From: Microseira wollei NIES-4236
GTDB taxonomy: Bacteria; Cyanobacteriota; Cyanobacteriia; Cyanobacteriales; Aerosakkonemataceae
Reading direction: 5' to 3'
Length of the DNA stretch: 39,987 nt
Assembly: GCF_020521235.1 (NCBI RefSeq)
Contig: NZ_BLAY01000094.1
Coordinates: forward strand, 1 to 39,987
In this document: positions 17,606 to 26,919 of the stretch, piece after piece
Numbering within the stretch: the first letter of the stretch is position 1
How the letters are laid out: each line of letters opens with the position of its first letter
The notes under the pieces: model-generated
The model's input: the letters and a program-made list of their open reading frames with translations, nothing else
Told to the model about the DNA's origin: nothing
The model's database searches: none
Position numbers and translations under genes: made by a program

Positions 17606-18415
17606 CTAACTGCCCTTGAGGGCATCGGCAATTAAGGCAGCTTGAACGGTTTGTCCCAGGGACTCGGCAACGGACCAAGCGCGTTCGATGTCGCCTAATG
17701 GTTCAATGGGAATCATGATGCTAACTGCGACCCAAGGAAGGCGACGACCTTGCCACTGAGCAATTTGATCGGCAAAGAACCAGCGGTTGGGTTCTGGGTT
17801 GCCCCCAGTAGGCCAAGCGTACCACTGCAATACGGCAAAAGTGCCGCTAAAGTTTCGCTCCTGTATCCAGTTGCGAAAGTATTGCGCTTCGACTTGCAGT
17901 GTTTGTCCACCTGCATTGGTTGAGGGTACTGTAAACTGCGATCGCCTAAATCCATCGGTTTGCCACTGGCGCGGTTGATTTGTCTGCCACCACCGGAATC
18001 CCCTCAAATCCACCCACTCTACCTGGGGCATATCTTTATCATCGCGCATTGGACGCAGCAGCAAAATCGCCTGGGTTTGGGCATCTCGCCCAATCACCTG
18101 AAACGACCATTTGTGTCCGCCTATTTCAATTGGCTGTTGGTTCAACGTCTGCCAATTGGGTAAACTGATGCCAGTTTTTTGTAAATTTCTGATTTGTTTG
18201 AGATTAGTAACAGATAGCGGCTTCTCCCAACGCCAGCTTCCCTTTAGGTAACCGGGAACCGCTCCCAAACCCATTAGTAGCACCAGGCATACCAACAAGA
18301 TAGTTTTCGAGAGTTTTGAGTTGAGAGGGGCGAGTTTAACTGGCATTGCTTGCGTCTCACCGAGATTTTTATTCACCCTGCCCTTACCAAATTTTGCATT
18401 AAAGAATTTATTCAT
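17606..18415 (-). CDS. Cyanoexosortase-associated protein
   Basis: Protein of 269 aa with one N-terminal transmembrane helix (about 38-55, KTILLVCLVLLMGLGAVPGY) and a soluble extracytoplasmic domain rich in Trp (WVDLRGFRWWQTNQPRQW). It ends with VAVSIMIPIEPLGDIERAW. This arrangement, directly after an exosortase, fits the EpsI-like partner proteins annotated as cyanoexosortase system-associated. The association type (B rather than A) is inferred from the neighbouring exosortase. It probably works at the membrane with the exosortase, but no enzyme activity is visible. The gap to the exosortase gene is 48 nt. Confidence 0.75.
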   Translation of the reverse strand: MNKFFNAKFGKGRVNKNLGETQAMPVKLAPLNSKLSKTILLVCLVLLMGLGAVPGYLKGSWRWEKPLSVTNLKQIRNLQKTGISLPNWQTLNQQPIEIGGHKWSFQVIGRDAQTQAILLLRPMRDDKDMPQVEWVDLRGFRWWQTNQPRQWQTDGFRRSQFTVPSTNAGGQTLQVEAQYFRNWIQERNFSGTFAVLQWYAWPTGGNPEPNRWFFADQIAQWQGRRLPWVAVSIMIPIEPLGDIERAWSVAESLGQTVQAALIADALKGS

Positions 18416-18463
18416 AATCTTTTAATAATAATTGGCTGTGCTTAGCACAAAGCGCGACCATAG

Positions 18464-19387
18464 TCAATACTCTTGTGGTGAATCGCTTTGCTCAAACGCT
18501 TCTTGAGGGTTGCTTTGATCGGACTGGGCGGGAAAAAATCTGTCAATCGCGTTAATTACCAAAACCAACATTCCCAGCATACAGGCTGAATAAACATCAC
18601 CGCCCCAGCCTTCGTGCAGCACTTCAAAGGCATGGTCTTGCCCGGTACCGTGAAAGAAGGTCAACAGGGTATTGCGGATGATATTAGCGGTGACGCTGAT
18701 CAAAACTGCACTGACTAAAAAGAAAATTGATTTGTTGCGCGATCGCCATGTATCGGTCCAGTACAGCAGCATTATCCCCACATACAAACTGGTAAACAGC
18801 ATTTTCAAGCCAGCACAGTGGGGCGCTACCTCTACAATCCTGCCATTTACATAAAGATTAATCTCTTCCACCGTCACTGGAAAGCCTAACTGAATCAAGA
18901 TAAACCCAGCGGTATGGGCGATAAAACTCTGGAGGGGTAAGGCTAGTGGTTCGATCAAATAGGGCGCTTGATTGGGCGTTGCCAAAAACGCCAACAGCAG
19001 CGGGAATGCTTGCAGTTTCAAGCCGGGGAAACCTTTGAGCCACAAGCAAAGCCCTGCCAGTACTATCGGGAAGGATAAATTAGCAAAGTCGGGTAACCCA
19101 CTCAGATAAAAAATTCCCCCCAGCACCAGCAACGCCGCACCAAGGGGATTAAACGTATCGGGTAACCGCCGCCACTGAAAGCGCCCCATCCAAGCAATAT
19201 AGGCGGCAAAGGGTAACCCGATCAGTCCGTGGCTGAAATATTCGTGGATGATGCCAATATTTTTATGCAGCCAGCCGTCATACCAATGCCAAATTAGGGG
19301 CGCGTATATAATCGCCAACAGTGCCAAGATAGCGGCATCTAACAGGTGGCGATCGATGACATTGGGGTATTTCTGTCTAATTTGCAT
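18464..19387 (-). CDS. crtB: Cyanoexosortase, probably type B
   Basis: Polytopic membrane transpeptidase of 307 aa, related to the exosortases that process PEP-CTERM-like proteins and are tied to polysaccharide export. The three catalytic residues are present: C191 in APHCAGLKM, R238 in NIIRNTLLTFF and H258 in VLHEGWGG. About eight hydrophobic helices are seen. The ATG at 19387 (MQIRQKYPNV) is chosen; an ATG 11 codons earlier overlaps the aminotransferase end. The gap to that stop is 4 nt, so the two are translationally linked. Type B is judged from APHCAGLKM and the HGTGQDHAFEVLHEGWGG stretch. The symbol is the exosortase name, not the carotenoid gene. No PEP-CTERM substrate was seen in the window. 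Confidence 0.82.
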   Translation of the reverse strand: MQIRQKYPNVIDRHLLDAAILALLAIIYAPLIWHWYDGWLHKNIGIIHEYFSHGLIGLPFAAYIAWMGRFQWRRLPDTFNPLGAALLVLGGIFYLSGLPDFANLSFPIVLAGLCLWLKGFPGLKLQAFPLLLAFLATPNQAPYLIEPLALPLQSFIAHTAGFILIQLGFPVTVEEINLYVNGRIVEVAPHCAGLKMLFTSLYVGIMLLYWTDTWRSRNKSIFFLVSAVLISVTANIIRNTLLTFFHGTGQDHAFEVLHEGWGGDVYSACMLGMLVLVINAIDRFFPAQSDQSNPQEAFEQSDSPQEY

Positions 19388-19391
19388 GGTC

Positions 19392-20558
19392 TTAGGCGGA
19401 AACAGCAGCCTTTGGTGCATATTTTAGAACTTGACAAATTGCTTCCACTACCTGCTCAACTTGAATTTCGCTTAAACCCGGAAACATCGACAAGGATAAA
19501 ATTTGCTGAGACAGGGTTTCTGCGTGGGGGAAATCGCCTTGTTTGTAGCCTAAATGCTCAAACGCGGGCTGGAGATGGCAGGGAAGCGGGTAGTGGATGC
19601 CGGTTTGGATGCCCATCCCATCTAGTTCTGCCCCGATTGTATCCCGGTCAAGCGGGCAGGTTTCCAGAATGCGGATTACGTATAAATGATACACGTGACC
19701 GCTACCACTATTGTTTTGGATGGGGACGATGCCCTGTTTTTTGAGGGGTTTTAATAAGGCGTCGTACTGTTGGGCAACTTGGTTGCGCTGGTTGTTCCAC
19801 TGTTCTAAATGGGGCAATTTTACATTCAGGACGGCGGCTTGTATGGTATCCAGGCGGCTATTTGTCCCGTATTCGGTGTGGAGATATTTTTTTGGTGCGC
19901 CGTAGTTGCGTAGGGTTCTGACTTTTTTGGCTACGGTTTCATCAGCGGTGACAACGATGCCGCCATCGCCAAATGCGCCTAAATTTTTACTGGGATAAAA
20001 GCTAAATGCTGCCGCCGTACCAACCGATCCGGGGCGATAGCCTTCTCGGTGGGCGAGGTGGGCTTGGGCGGCGTCTTCAAAGATAATTAGGTTGTATTTT
20101 TGGGCTAATTTTAGCAGCTGGGAGGGCGATACCATTTGCCCGTAGAGGTGTACCGGAACGATCGCTTTCGTCTTGGGTGTAATCGCTTTTTCTGCCGCAT
20201 CCAAATCGATTAAAGCGGTTTCTTGGTCGCAATCGACTAAAATCGGCGTTGCGCCGGTGCGGAGAATGCCGATCAGGGTGGCAACGAACGTGTTCGCGGG
20301 TAAAATAACTTCATCCCCAGGAAGGATGCCGCAGGCTTGTAAGCCTAGAGCGATCGCATCTGTCCCGCAAGCCACCCCGATGCCGCTAGATACGCCACAA
20401 GCAGCAGCAAAGGCTGACTCAAATTCCACTAAAGCACGTCCACATATAAAATCTCCCCGCCGGACTACGTTCATTATCGCTTCGTCTAGCAGGGTTTGAA
20501 TCGGTTCGTGTTGAAATGTTAGGTTGACAAAAGGAACTTTTACAGGGGTATTAGTCAT
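19392..20558 (-). CDS. DegT/DnrJ/EryC1/StrS-family aminotransferase
   Basis: PLP-dependent sugar aminotransferase of 388 aa that would transfer an amino group to a nucleotide-linked keto-sugar, supplying an amino sugar for the polysaccharide made by the operon. PLP-binding K191 lies in FSFYPSKNLGAFGDGG, the Asp contacting the pyridine nitrogen in EDAAQAH (D162), and the cofactor phosphate region in ACGTDAIALGL. The N-terminal VPFVNLTFQHEPI is typical. It is the first gene of the minus-strand operon. The 210 nt between it and the divergent hydrolase must hold both promoters; I could not pick a reliable -35/-10 pair. The exact sugar is unknown. Confidence 0.92.
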   Translation of the reverse strand: MTNTPVKVPFVNLTFQHEPIQTLLDEAIMNVVRRGDFICGRALVEFESAFAAACGVSSGIGVACGTDAIALGLQACGILPGDEVILPANTFVATLIGILRTGATPILVDCDQETALIDLDAAEKAITPKTKAIVPVHLYGQMVSPSQLLKLAQKYNLIIFEDAAQAHLAHREGYRPGSVGTAAAFSFYPSKNLGAFGDGGIVVTADETVAKKVRTLRNYGAPKKYLHTEYGTNSRLDTIQAAVLNVKLPHLEQWNNQRNQVAQQYDALLKPLKKQGIVPIQNNSGSGHVYHLYVIRILETCPLDRDTIGAELDGMGIQTGIHYPLPCHLQPAFEHLGYKQGDFPHAETLSQQILSLSMFPGLSEIQVEQVVEAICQVLKYAPKAAVSA

Positions 20559-20768
20559 TGATGAAGAAGGTAAAGGTTAGGGTCAGTGCTTGGGAGCGAG
20601 CGTACGCGCAAGCTACCTAATCTATTTATGGTGTATCTGCTTAATTTTGCCTAGCGTAGGCTTACGGGATCGCGATAAAGATTCAATAAAGTCTCTGTAA
20701 AATTTCTGTATAACCGAGTTGACCAAAGAAGCTAGAATTTTGGGGTGGAGTGCTTGGAGAAACCCGCC

Positions 20769-21605
20769 GTGAAAGAGTTAAGTCGTCGCAAATTTATTGT
20801 TGTCTCAACGCTGGCGGCAGGGTTTGCCTTAGCTGTGCCCCCTATTTCCGCCCAAGTTATTACCACAGATACTCTGGGATTGGTTGCAGGGGAAGTAAAG
20901 ATTCCTGTGCAAGATGGGGAAATTCCAGCTTATCGGGCAATGCCTGCGACGGGAGAGAATTTCCCCCTAGTGCTGGTGGTGCAAGAAATCTTTGGCGTTG
21001 ACGAACACATCCAAGATATTTGCCGCCGCTTTGCCAAGTTGGGATACTGCGCCGTTGCTCCTGAACTATTTTCCCGCTTTGGCGATGTTTCTCAAATCAG
21101 CGATATTCAAGAAATTATCTCCAAAGTTGTTTCTCTAGTACCGGACAATCAAGTTATGTCCGATTTAGATGCAACGGTTGGTTGGGCAGAAAAATCCAGC
21201 AAAGCAAATATTAATCAATTGGGAATTACCGGCTTTTGTTGGGGTGGGCGAATTGTTTGGTTGTATGCAGCTTACAGTCCCAAAGTTAAAGCTGGCGTTG
21301 CCTGGTACGGACGTTTGGTGGGCGAATCTTCTTCTTTAACTCCCAAACACCCAATCGACATTGCACCTTTTTTGAAAGCACCCGTCCTTGGACTCTACGG
21401 CGGGAGTGACGAGTTTATTCCTAACAATACAGTAGAGCAAATGCGGCAGGCACTCCAGCGCGGGCGTAGCAGTTCCGAAATCATCCTTTATCCGGATACA
21501 CCCCACGGTTTTTTTGCCGACTATCGCCCGACCTATCGCCAACAGCAAGCTGAAGATGCCTGGAAGCGTCTACAAGCTTGGTTTAAGCACCCAGGCGTCG
21601 GTTAA
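20769..21605 (+). CDS. Dienelactone hydrolase family protein with Tat signal
   Basis: Alpha/beta hydrolase of 278 aa. The N-terminus has a twin-arginine signal ([20 protein letters not shown]) ending near PPISAQ, so it is probably exported folded. The catalytic triad is Cys-Asp-His as in dienelactone hydrolases: C157 in GFCWGGR, D214 in GGSDEFIP and H246 in DTPHGFF. E in VQEIFGV is the conserved regulatory Glu. The GTG at 20769 is preferred because GGAGA lies 8 nt upstream; the frame is also open from GTG 20745 and TTG 20754. The natural substrate is unknown; homologues are often only called carboxymethylenebutenolidase. Confidence 0.9.
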   Translation: MKELSRRKFIVVSTLAAGFALAVPPISAQVITTDTLGLVAGEVKIPVQDGEIPAYRAMPATGENFPLVLVVQEIFGVDEHIQDICRRFAKLGYCAVAPELFSRFGDVSQISDIQEIISKVVSLVPDNQVMSDLDATVGWAEKSSKANINQLGITGFCWGGRIVWLYAAYSPKVKAGVAWYGRLVGESSSLTPKHPIDIAPFLKAPVLGLYGGSDEFIPNNTVEQMRQALQRGRSSSEIILYPDTPHGFFADYRPTYRQQQAEDAWKRLQAWFKHPGVG

Positions 21606-21734
21606 ATACCCTTCGTAATATCACCGCACTACAAAAGTCACCCACTGCCTTATAGAAAACTACCCTGAAAATCCAGTGGTTTTGAGCGTTGCAACCAAAG
21701 GATTTTGGCAAATCCTCCAAAGTTAACCTTTCAA

Positions 21735-21837
21735 CAGGACTTACGCAAAGAAACCGGGTTTCTATAAAAAATCGTCGCTTTGTCACCAGAGATATACGCA
21801 GAAACCTGGTTTCTAGGAACGCCCAAGCGTAAGTCCT
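21735..21837. mobile_element. Family-A element, best full-length copy, TSD TTCAA
   Basis: 103 nt with a perfect 12-bp inverted repeat, CAGGACTTACGC (21735-21746) and GCGTAAGTCCTG (21826-21837). Inside are GAAACCGGGTTTCT, AAAAATCGTCG and GAAACCTGGTTTCT. TTCAA flanks it at 21730-21734 and 21838-21842. It encodes nothing. Nothing else is recognised in 21606-21941. Confidence 0.88.
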
Positions 21838-21941
21838 GTTCAAAATCGGAAGCTTCAAATCTAAAATAGTAGAAGCCTGAAAATGGACTTTGCGCTTGCC
21901 CGGTTGAGAACACTAGGTAGTAGTTTCAGGGGAGAAAGGCC

Positions 21942-22319
21942 ATGATGCACAGAATTGCAATAATAACCGCCTTCGGCGTCACAGCGGTAGTCACGGTGAC
22001 ATCAGCAGTTTACGCGCTTCCTATAGCACAGTCTCAAGCAGATACCGGGGTTACCCTATCGGGTGACTCGCTACGCGGACTGGAAAACCGCAATGCAGAC
22101 AAAGATTTTTCTTCGTTTTTTACTGGAGCTTCTCCTATTTTCCAAAGCGGAAATAACAATAATGTCTTGACTGCACCGAATCAACAAGGCTCACCTTTGG
22201 GCAATTTAGAATTTCGCGGTGGCAGTTTAGATAATGGCAACAATAACGATCCTTTGCGCTTTCCCACTGCTGACTCGGATCAGCAATTCAGGGTGCGCTA
22301 TCGGGTGAATGAGCAATAA
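21942..22319 (+). CDS. Small secreted protein of unknown function
   Basis: Protein of 125 aa with a clear signal peptide (MMHRIAIITAFGVTAVVTV, cleavage probably near VYALPIAQ). The mature part is polar and rich in Asn, Gly, Asp and Ser (GNNNNVLTAPNQQG, LDNGNNNDPLRF), with no Cys and no recognisable domain; it is probably flexible. A strong ribosome binding site (GGGGAGAAAGG) precedes the ATG, and a strong terminator follows at 22410, so it is a single-gene transcript. I do not recognise the family. Confidence 0.75.
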   Translation: MMHRIAIITAFGVTAVVTVTSAVYALPIAQSQADTGVTLSGDSLRGLENRNADKDFSSFFTGASPIFQSGNNNNVLTAPNQQGSPLGNLEFRGGSLDNGNNNDPLRFPTADSDQQFRVRYRVNEQ

Positions 22320-22409
22320 TTTCAGTTTATGGCTGGCAATTTCACCCGGATGTGTGAACCGCACAAGGTGTAGCTGAGTTTATTCTAAATCTAGATGCGC
22401 CTTGTGTTG

Positions 22410-22437
22410 CCCCTTCTTGCGAAGGGGTTTTTATTTT
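22410..22437 (+). terminator. Rho-independent terminator
   Basis: CCCCTTC (22410-22416) pairs with GAAGGGG (22421-22427) around TTGC, followed by TTTTTATTTT. It lies 90 nt after the small secreted protein gene. Confidence 0.9.
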
Positions 22438-22573
22438 GCAGGTGATGGAGAGAAGATAATTTAAGCGGTTTGCAACCTCACATTGAGGTGATTTTGCAAA
22501 TAAACATTGACTGGTAAACGAGAAGAATTGACAACTATTTCTTTGTGTGTGACACGCTGCTCAAACACCAATA

Positions 22574-22678
22574 ATACCAAATCCGGCTCGACAACCCCTT
22601 TTATCTTCTTCCTATTCTTCTTTGTGTCCTTCGCGTCTTCGCGGTTTTAAAAGGGGGTGATGGAAGCGGATTTGGTAT
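22574..22678. mobile_element. Inverted-repeat element with ATACCAAATCCG ends (family C)
   Basis: ATACCAAATCCG at 22574-22585 is matched by CGGATTTGGTAT at 22667-22678. A second inner pair, CCCCTTTTA and TAAAAGGGG, and a pyrimidine-rich core (TCTTCCTATTCTTC, then CCTTCGCGTCTTCGCGG) fill the 105 nt. It is non-coding. One copy only is seen in the window. The DNA between the terminator and this element shows nothing else. Confidence 0.6.
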
Positions 22679-22734
22679 GATAGACGAATCAGATGAGGAA
22701 TAAAAATCCTGAATATAAAACCTATTGCTCTACA

Positions 22735-23766
22735 TCACACCCGCTGCCAAATCTTGATTGTTTTGTCGTGACTGCCACTAACGAGAGTCTGCCCATCCGG
22801 ACTAAAGGCGATGGAATTTACCGATTTGGAATGACCTGCGAGGGAGCAGATTTCTTTGCCTGTACTTAGTTGCCAAAGTTTAATAGTTTTATCATCGCTG
22901 CTAGTGGCTAGAAGCTGCCCATCCGGGCTGAAAGCGACGGAAATAACCGCGTCGCAATGACCTGCGAGGGAACAGATTTCTTTGCCTATACTTAGTTGCC
23001 AAAGTTTAATAGTTTTATCGCCACCGCCGCTAACTAGCATTTGCCCATCCGGACTAAAGGCGATCGCCGCCACCCAGAACGAATGACCTGTGAGGGTGCA
23101 AATTTCTCTGCCCGTACTTACTTGCCACAATTTGATTGTGTTATCCGTACTGCCACTGGCAAGAAGCTGGCCATCCGGACTAAAGGCGACGCAAGTAACC
23201 CTGTCGTAATGACCTACGAGCGTGTAGATTTCTCTGCCTGTACTCAGTTGCCATAATCTGATTGTGAAGTCGCTACAGCCACTAACGAGAGTCTGCCTAT
23301 CTGAGCTGATGGCAACACTAAGAACCCAGTAACAATGACCTGTAAGAGTGCGAATTTCTCTCCCTGTGCTTAGCTGCCACAATTTGATAGTCTTGTCCCA
23401 ACTGCCACTCGCTACAACAAGTCCATCTGCACTGATGGCGATGGCAGAAACACTTTCACAATGACCTGTAAGAGTGCAAATTTCTCTGCCTGTACTTAGC
23501 TGCCAAATCTTGATTGTTTTGTCGTGACTGCCACTAACGAGAGTCTGCCCATCCGGACTAAAGGCGACACAATGAACCCAATGGGAATGACCTGTGATGC
23601 TGCGGATGCATTGCCAAGCCTTTTGTTGTGTAGCGTTTGCATGACTAAATAGTTGAATCGCCGGATCGACTTGAATATTAGCTCTTTCTACACTAAATGC
23701 CAATAAATCCAACAGTGCCTGCACTGACTGAGGACGAGACTTAAATCTTAGCTCCATCCCTCGCAT
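22735..23766 (-). CDS. WD40 half of a split Ser/Thr kinase-WD40 protein
   Basis: The 343-aa frame holds seven WD40 blades of 42 residues, for example VAFSPDGQTLVSGSHDKTIK, enough for a complete propeller. It is in the same frame as the kinase upstream, separated only by one TAG and 13 codons (FNPNISDQVNEAI) that continue a standard kinase-WD40 linker. Residues 1-60 (RGMELRFKSRPQSVQALLDL) are in fact the end of the kinase domain, so the ATG at 23766 is probably not a natural start. Blades 1 and 7 share about 65 nt of identical DNA. Alone it could still bind partners. Whether it is translated is unknown. Confidence 0.78.
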   Translation of the reverse strand: MRGMELRFKSRPQSVQALLDLLAFSVERANIQVDPAIQLFSHANATQQKAWQCIRSITGHSHWVHCVAFSPDGQTLVSGSHDKTIKIWQLSTGREICTLTGHCESVSAIAISADGLVVASGSWDKTIKLWQLSTGREIRTLTGHCYWVLSVAISSDRQTLVSGCSDFTIRLWQLSTGREIYTLVGHYDRVTCVAFSPDGQLLASGSTDNTIKLWQVSTGREICTLTGHSFWVAAIAFSPDGQMLVSGGGDKTIKLWQLSIGKEICSLAGHCDAVISVAFSPDGQLLATSSDDKTIKLWQLSTGKEICSLAGHSKSVNSIAFSPDGQTLVSGSHDKTIKIWQRV

Positions 23767-23805
23767 AATTGCCTCATTTACCTGGTCGCTGATATTGGGA
23801 TTGAA

Positions 23806-24513
23806 CTATTGGGGTGGTTCTAAAGGTATATTTTGGAGTCTTGCAGGCGCAGGTGTAGGCAATTGTCCTGTAAGCAAACTATACAGTGTCGCTGCCAAAG
23901 CGTAAACATCGATATATTCTCCTCTTGGTGCTTGTGAGATATATTGCTCCGGTGGGGAAAAACCATCGGTCTTATACTCTGTATGCATCTGAATAACATT
24001 GGGGATAAATTCTCTAGCGATGCCAAAGTCAATCAGCACGGCTTCTGACTTGAGAGTGCGGATCATAATATTTGATGGCTTGATGTCGCGATGCAGCAAG
24101 CCTTTATCGTGAATCATCGTCAAAGCATCGCCAATTTGCCGGATATATTGCAGCGCTTCTGATTCGTTTAGTAAACCTATCCGAGCGATCCGTTTGGCTA
24201 GGTCTTCGCCTTCAATGTACTCCATCACTATGCAAGGCAAATCTTCCTGATCAAAGACGCTTTCGATGCGAACTACATGAGGGTGGCGGCACAACGCAAG
24301 GCGAAGCGCTTCGTTGCGGAAATTTTGCCTTAATTTGGCTTGGTGCGGTATCCAGGTCGGGTCGTTGAGGATTTCTTGTCTGAGAGTTTTAATTACCCAC
24401 AGGTTGCCTCGTTGGTTCCTGGCGAGATACGTAATGCCTAATCCGCCAACGCCTAGTTTTCTTTCAATTATGTAGCGATCGCCAAATAAACTCTGTCCTG
24501 TATTCCACATCAT
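23806..24513 (-). CDS. Ser/Thr kinase half of a split kinase-WD40 protein
   Basis: Kinase of about 235 aa starting MMWNTGQSLFGDRYIIERKL. Glycine loop LGVGGLGITYLA, catalytic loop LHRDIKPSNIM, DFG in VLIDFGIAREF and the activation segment SPPEQY are intact, and the frame runs on through LYSLLTGQLP. It stops at a single TAG (23806-23808) just before the last kinase helix, which continues in the next frame segment. The ATG at 24513 or 24510 fits the family start; six codons further upstream remain open. As predicted the domain lacks its final helix, so activity is uncertain. It resembles cyanobacterial SpkC/PknB-type kinases fused to WD40 propellers. Confidence 0.82.
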   Translation of the reverse strand: MMWNTGQSLFGDRYIIERKLGVGGLGITYLARNQRGNLWVIKTLRQEILNDPTWIPHQAKLRQNFRNEALRLALCRHPHVVRIESVFDQEDLPCIVMEYIEGEDLAKRIARIGLLNESEALQYIRQIGDALTMIHDKGLLHRDIKPSNIMIRTLKSEAVLIDFGIAREFIPNVIQMHTEYKTDGFSPPEQYISQAPRGEYIDVYALAATLYSLLTGQLPTPAPARLQNIPLEPPQ

Positions 24514-24615
24514 TTGGTAACAACCGCGCACTAGCTGCTATTTATTTTGCCACTGCATAGAGATTAGGGGATCGATTTTGGCGAGCGCATACCAAACAAC
24601 AAACAAAACTTGCTA

Positions 24616-26613
24616 CTAATGGCCTAACAATTTATCGCGCAGGTGCTTGATGCGATCGCGCAATTTCGCCGCCTCTTCAAATTCCAGTTTCTTCGCCGCT
24701 TCTTTCATCTGGGTTTCCAGTTGACCAATTAACTCTGGAATCTCTTCCAACGACAATTCATCTGACTTTTCGTAAGCGATTTCTAGCTCTTTATAATTCA
24801 ATCGCCGCGATAAATCCAAAAATGCTAAAATCGAATTACTCGATTTTTTCACAATCGGTTGGGGTGTAATTCCATGCATTCGATTGTATGCCATTTGAAT
24901 GCCCCGCCTGCGGTCGGTTTCGTCAATGGCTTTAATCATGCTATCTGTCAAATTATCGGCGTATAAGATAGCTTGACCCCGCACGTGACGCGCTGCACGA
25001 CCGATGGTTTGAATGAGCGATCGCTCTGCCCTCAAAAACCCTTCTTTATCTGCATCCAAAATAGCAACTAACGAAACTTCGGGCAAGTCTAATCCTTCCC
25101 GCAGCAAGTTTACTCCAATCAAAACGTCGAAATTCCCTTCGCGTAATTCTTGCAAAATTTCGATCCGATCAATTGAATTAATCTCCGAATGCAGATAGCG
25201 TACTCTGATTCCTCTATCTTGCAAATACTCGGTTAAATCCTCCGCCATCCGCTTGGTTAACGTCGTCACTAACACCCGTTCTTGACGGGAAACTCTGTCT
25301 TTAATTTCTCCCAACAAATCGTCAACTTGTCCTGCTGTCGGACGCACAAAAATTTCTGGGTCAACGACGCCTGTTGGTCGAATTACTTGTTCTATCACTC
25401 GACCTTCAGATACTTCTATTTCCCAATTTCCCGGCGTCGCCGAAACAAAAATACACTGGTTGACTTTTTCCCAGAATTCCTCTGCTTTTAAAGGTCGGTT
25501 ATCTGCGGCGCTGGGGAGGCGAAATCCATGTTCGATTAAGACTTGTTTGCGCGAGCGATCGCCGTTATACATCCCGCGAATTTGCGGCACTGTCACGTGG
25601 GATTCATCGATCACCAGCAACCAATCTTTGGGAAAATAATCGATTAAACATTCCGGCGGTTGCCCCGGCAGACGCCCTGCGAGGTGGCGAGAATAATTTT
25701 CGACGCCGTTGCAATATCCGACTTCCCGCAACATTTCTAAGTCGTAGCGAGTGCGCTGATCGAGTCGCTGGGCTTCTAATAATTTACCAGCTTTTTCTAA
25801 TTCTTGCAATCGGTCTTTTAATTCTTGCCCAATCGCTTCGATTGCAGCTTCTAATTGGTCTTCTGGGGTGACAAAGTGACGGGCAGGATAGATATTTAAC
25901 GCCTCGACACTTTGGATAATTTCTCCGGTTACGGGGTCAACATAACGAATCGCGTCGATTTCATCGCCAAAGAATTCTACGCGGATAATTCGGTCTTCGT
26001 AAGCGGGACCAATTTCTAATACATCGCCGCGAACTCGGAACCTTCCCCGACTTAATTCTGTATCGTTGCGACTGTACTGAACTGAGGCTAAATCTCGCAA
26101 TATTTGCCGTTGGTTGACTTCTTTCCCGACTTGCAGGGGAATGGCAGCGTTGAGATATTCCGAGGCAATTCCTAAACCGTAGATACAGCTAATCGAAGCA
26201 ACTACGATTACGTCCTTGCGTTCAAATAGCGATCGCGTCGCCGAATGTCGCAGCATATCGATTTCGTCGTTAATTGCAGCGGTTTTCTCGATATAAGTAT
26301 CGGTGACGGGTATATACGCTTCCGGTTGATAGTAATCGTAGTAGCTGATGAAGTATTCAACTGCATTTTCTGGGAAGAATTGCCGCAATTCATTACACAG
26401 TTGGGCGGCTAAGGTTTTATTGTGGGCGAGGACGAGGGTAGGTTTCCCTACTTGCTCGATTACTTTGGCGACGGTATATGTTTTTCCCGTCCCCGTAGCA
26501 CCCAGCAGGGTTTGGAAGCGGTTGTCTGCTTGGATGCTGCTGGTGAGTTGCGCGATCGCTTGTGGTTGATCGCCGGTTGGTTGAAAGGGCGCTTGCAGGT
26601 CAAATTGCGTCAT
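24616..26613 (-). CDS. uvrB: UvrABC excinuclease subunit B
   Basis: UvrB of 665 aa is the damage-verifying helicase of nucleotide excision repair; it is loaded by UvrA and recruits UvrC. Walker A GATGTGKT is at 38-45, the damage-probing beta-hairpin region is [12 protein letters not shown], and helicase motifs include [18 protein letters not shown] and [12 protein letters not shown]. The C-terminal UVR motif ([16 protein letters not shown]) that binds UvrC is complete. The ATG at 26613 ([17 protein letters not shown]) is the standard beginning; the frame is open for 22 more codons upstream. The gene is alone, divergent from the 19-residue-repeat protein. No LexA box was confidently identified. 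Confidence 0.97.
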   Translation of the reverse strand: MTQFDLQAPFQPTGDQPQAIAQLTSSIQADNRFQTLLGATGTGKTYTVAKVIEQVGKPTLVLAHNKTLAAQLCNELRQFFPENAVEYFISYYDYYQPEAYIPVTDTYIEKTAAINDEIDMLRHSATRSLFERKDVIVVASISCIYGLGIASEYLNAAIPLQVGKEVNQRQILRDLASVQYSRNDTELSRGRFRVRGDVLEIGPAYEDRIIRVEFFGDEIDAIRYVDPVTGEIIQSVEALNIYPARHFVTPEDQLEAAIEAIGQELKDRLQELEKAGKLLEAQRLDQRTRYDLEMLREVGYCNGVENYSRHLAGRLPGQPPECLIDYFPKDWLLVIDESHVTVPQIRGMYNGDRSRKQVLIEHGFRLPSAADNRPLKAEEFWEKVNQCIFVSATPGNWEIEVSEGRVIEQVIRPTGVVDPEIFVRPTAGQVDDLLGEIKDRVSRQERVLVTTLTKRMAEDLTEYLQDRGIRVRYLHSEINSIDRIEILQELREGNFDVLIGVNLLREGLDLPEVSLVAILDADKEGFLRAERSLIQTIGRAARHVRGQAILYADNLTDSMIKAIDETDRRRGIQMAYNRMHGITPQPIVKKSSNSILAFLDLSRRLNYKELEIAYEKSDELSLEEIPELIGQLETQMKEAAKKLEFEEAAKLRDRIKHLRDKLLGH

Positions 26614-26696
26614 CATGCTTTGATAATCTCGCTTGAGTGCAAAAACTCTTGTGTCTGTCAATCCCGCTCTAGCTTGCACTCTTTACGATCGTACCT

Positions 26697-26725
26697 AACC
26701 CGCTCTCACCTTGCCTGTGCGGGTT
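26697..26725. promoter_or_regulatory. Hairpin in the uvrB upstream region
   Basis: AACCCGC (26697-26703) and GCGGGTT (26719-26725) form a 7-bp stem with a 15-nt loop, about 85 nt before the uvrB start, possibly in its leader. The rest of the 306-nt divergent gap is AT-rich between 26760 and 26850, where the promoters probably lie. Confidence 0.35.
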
Positions 26726-26919
26726 TCATCCCCGATCTGGACGGTGATGCGCGCGCTCAATCATTTTTAATTATTGTAACAATATATCTTTTTTATGTTG
26801 AGTTCGTTAAGATATTTATACCTATATCAGGTTATTTGAAGGTAAACTCAGATCTATACGTTTAAGCGTCTGGGTTTTCCGGCATAAAGGTTAGTTAAGA
26901 GTCTACAGGAGTCAAAATC

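Noticed and set aside
17529-17678. 50-residue N-terminal extension of the Wza-like protein
   Set aside because: It overlaps the preceding gene by 73 nt and lacks the signal-like sequence expected; the ATG at 17528 fits better.
20700-20745. Sigma-70-like promoter for the dienelactone hydrolase (TTCAAT and TATAAC)
   Set aside because: The boxes are about 21 nt apart, too far for a confident call.
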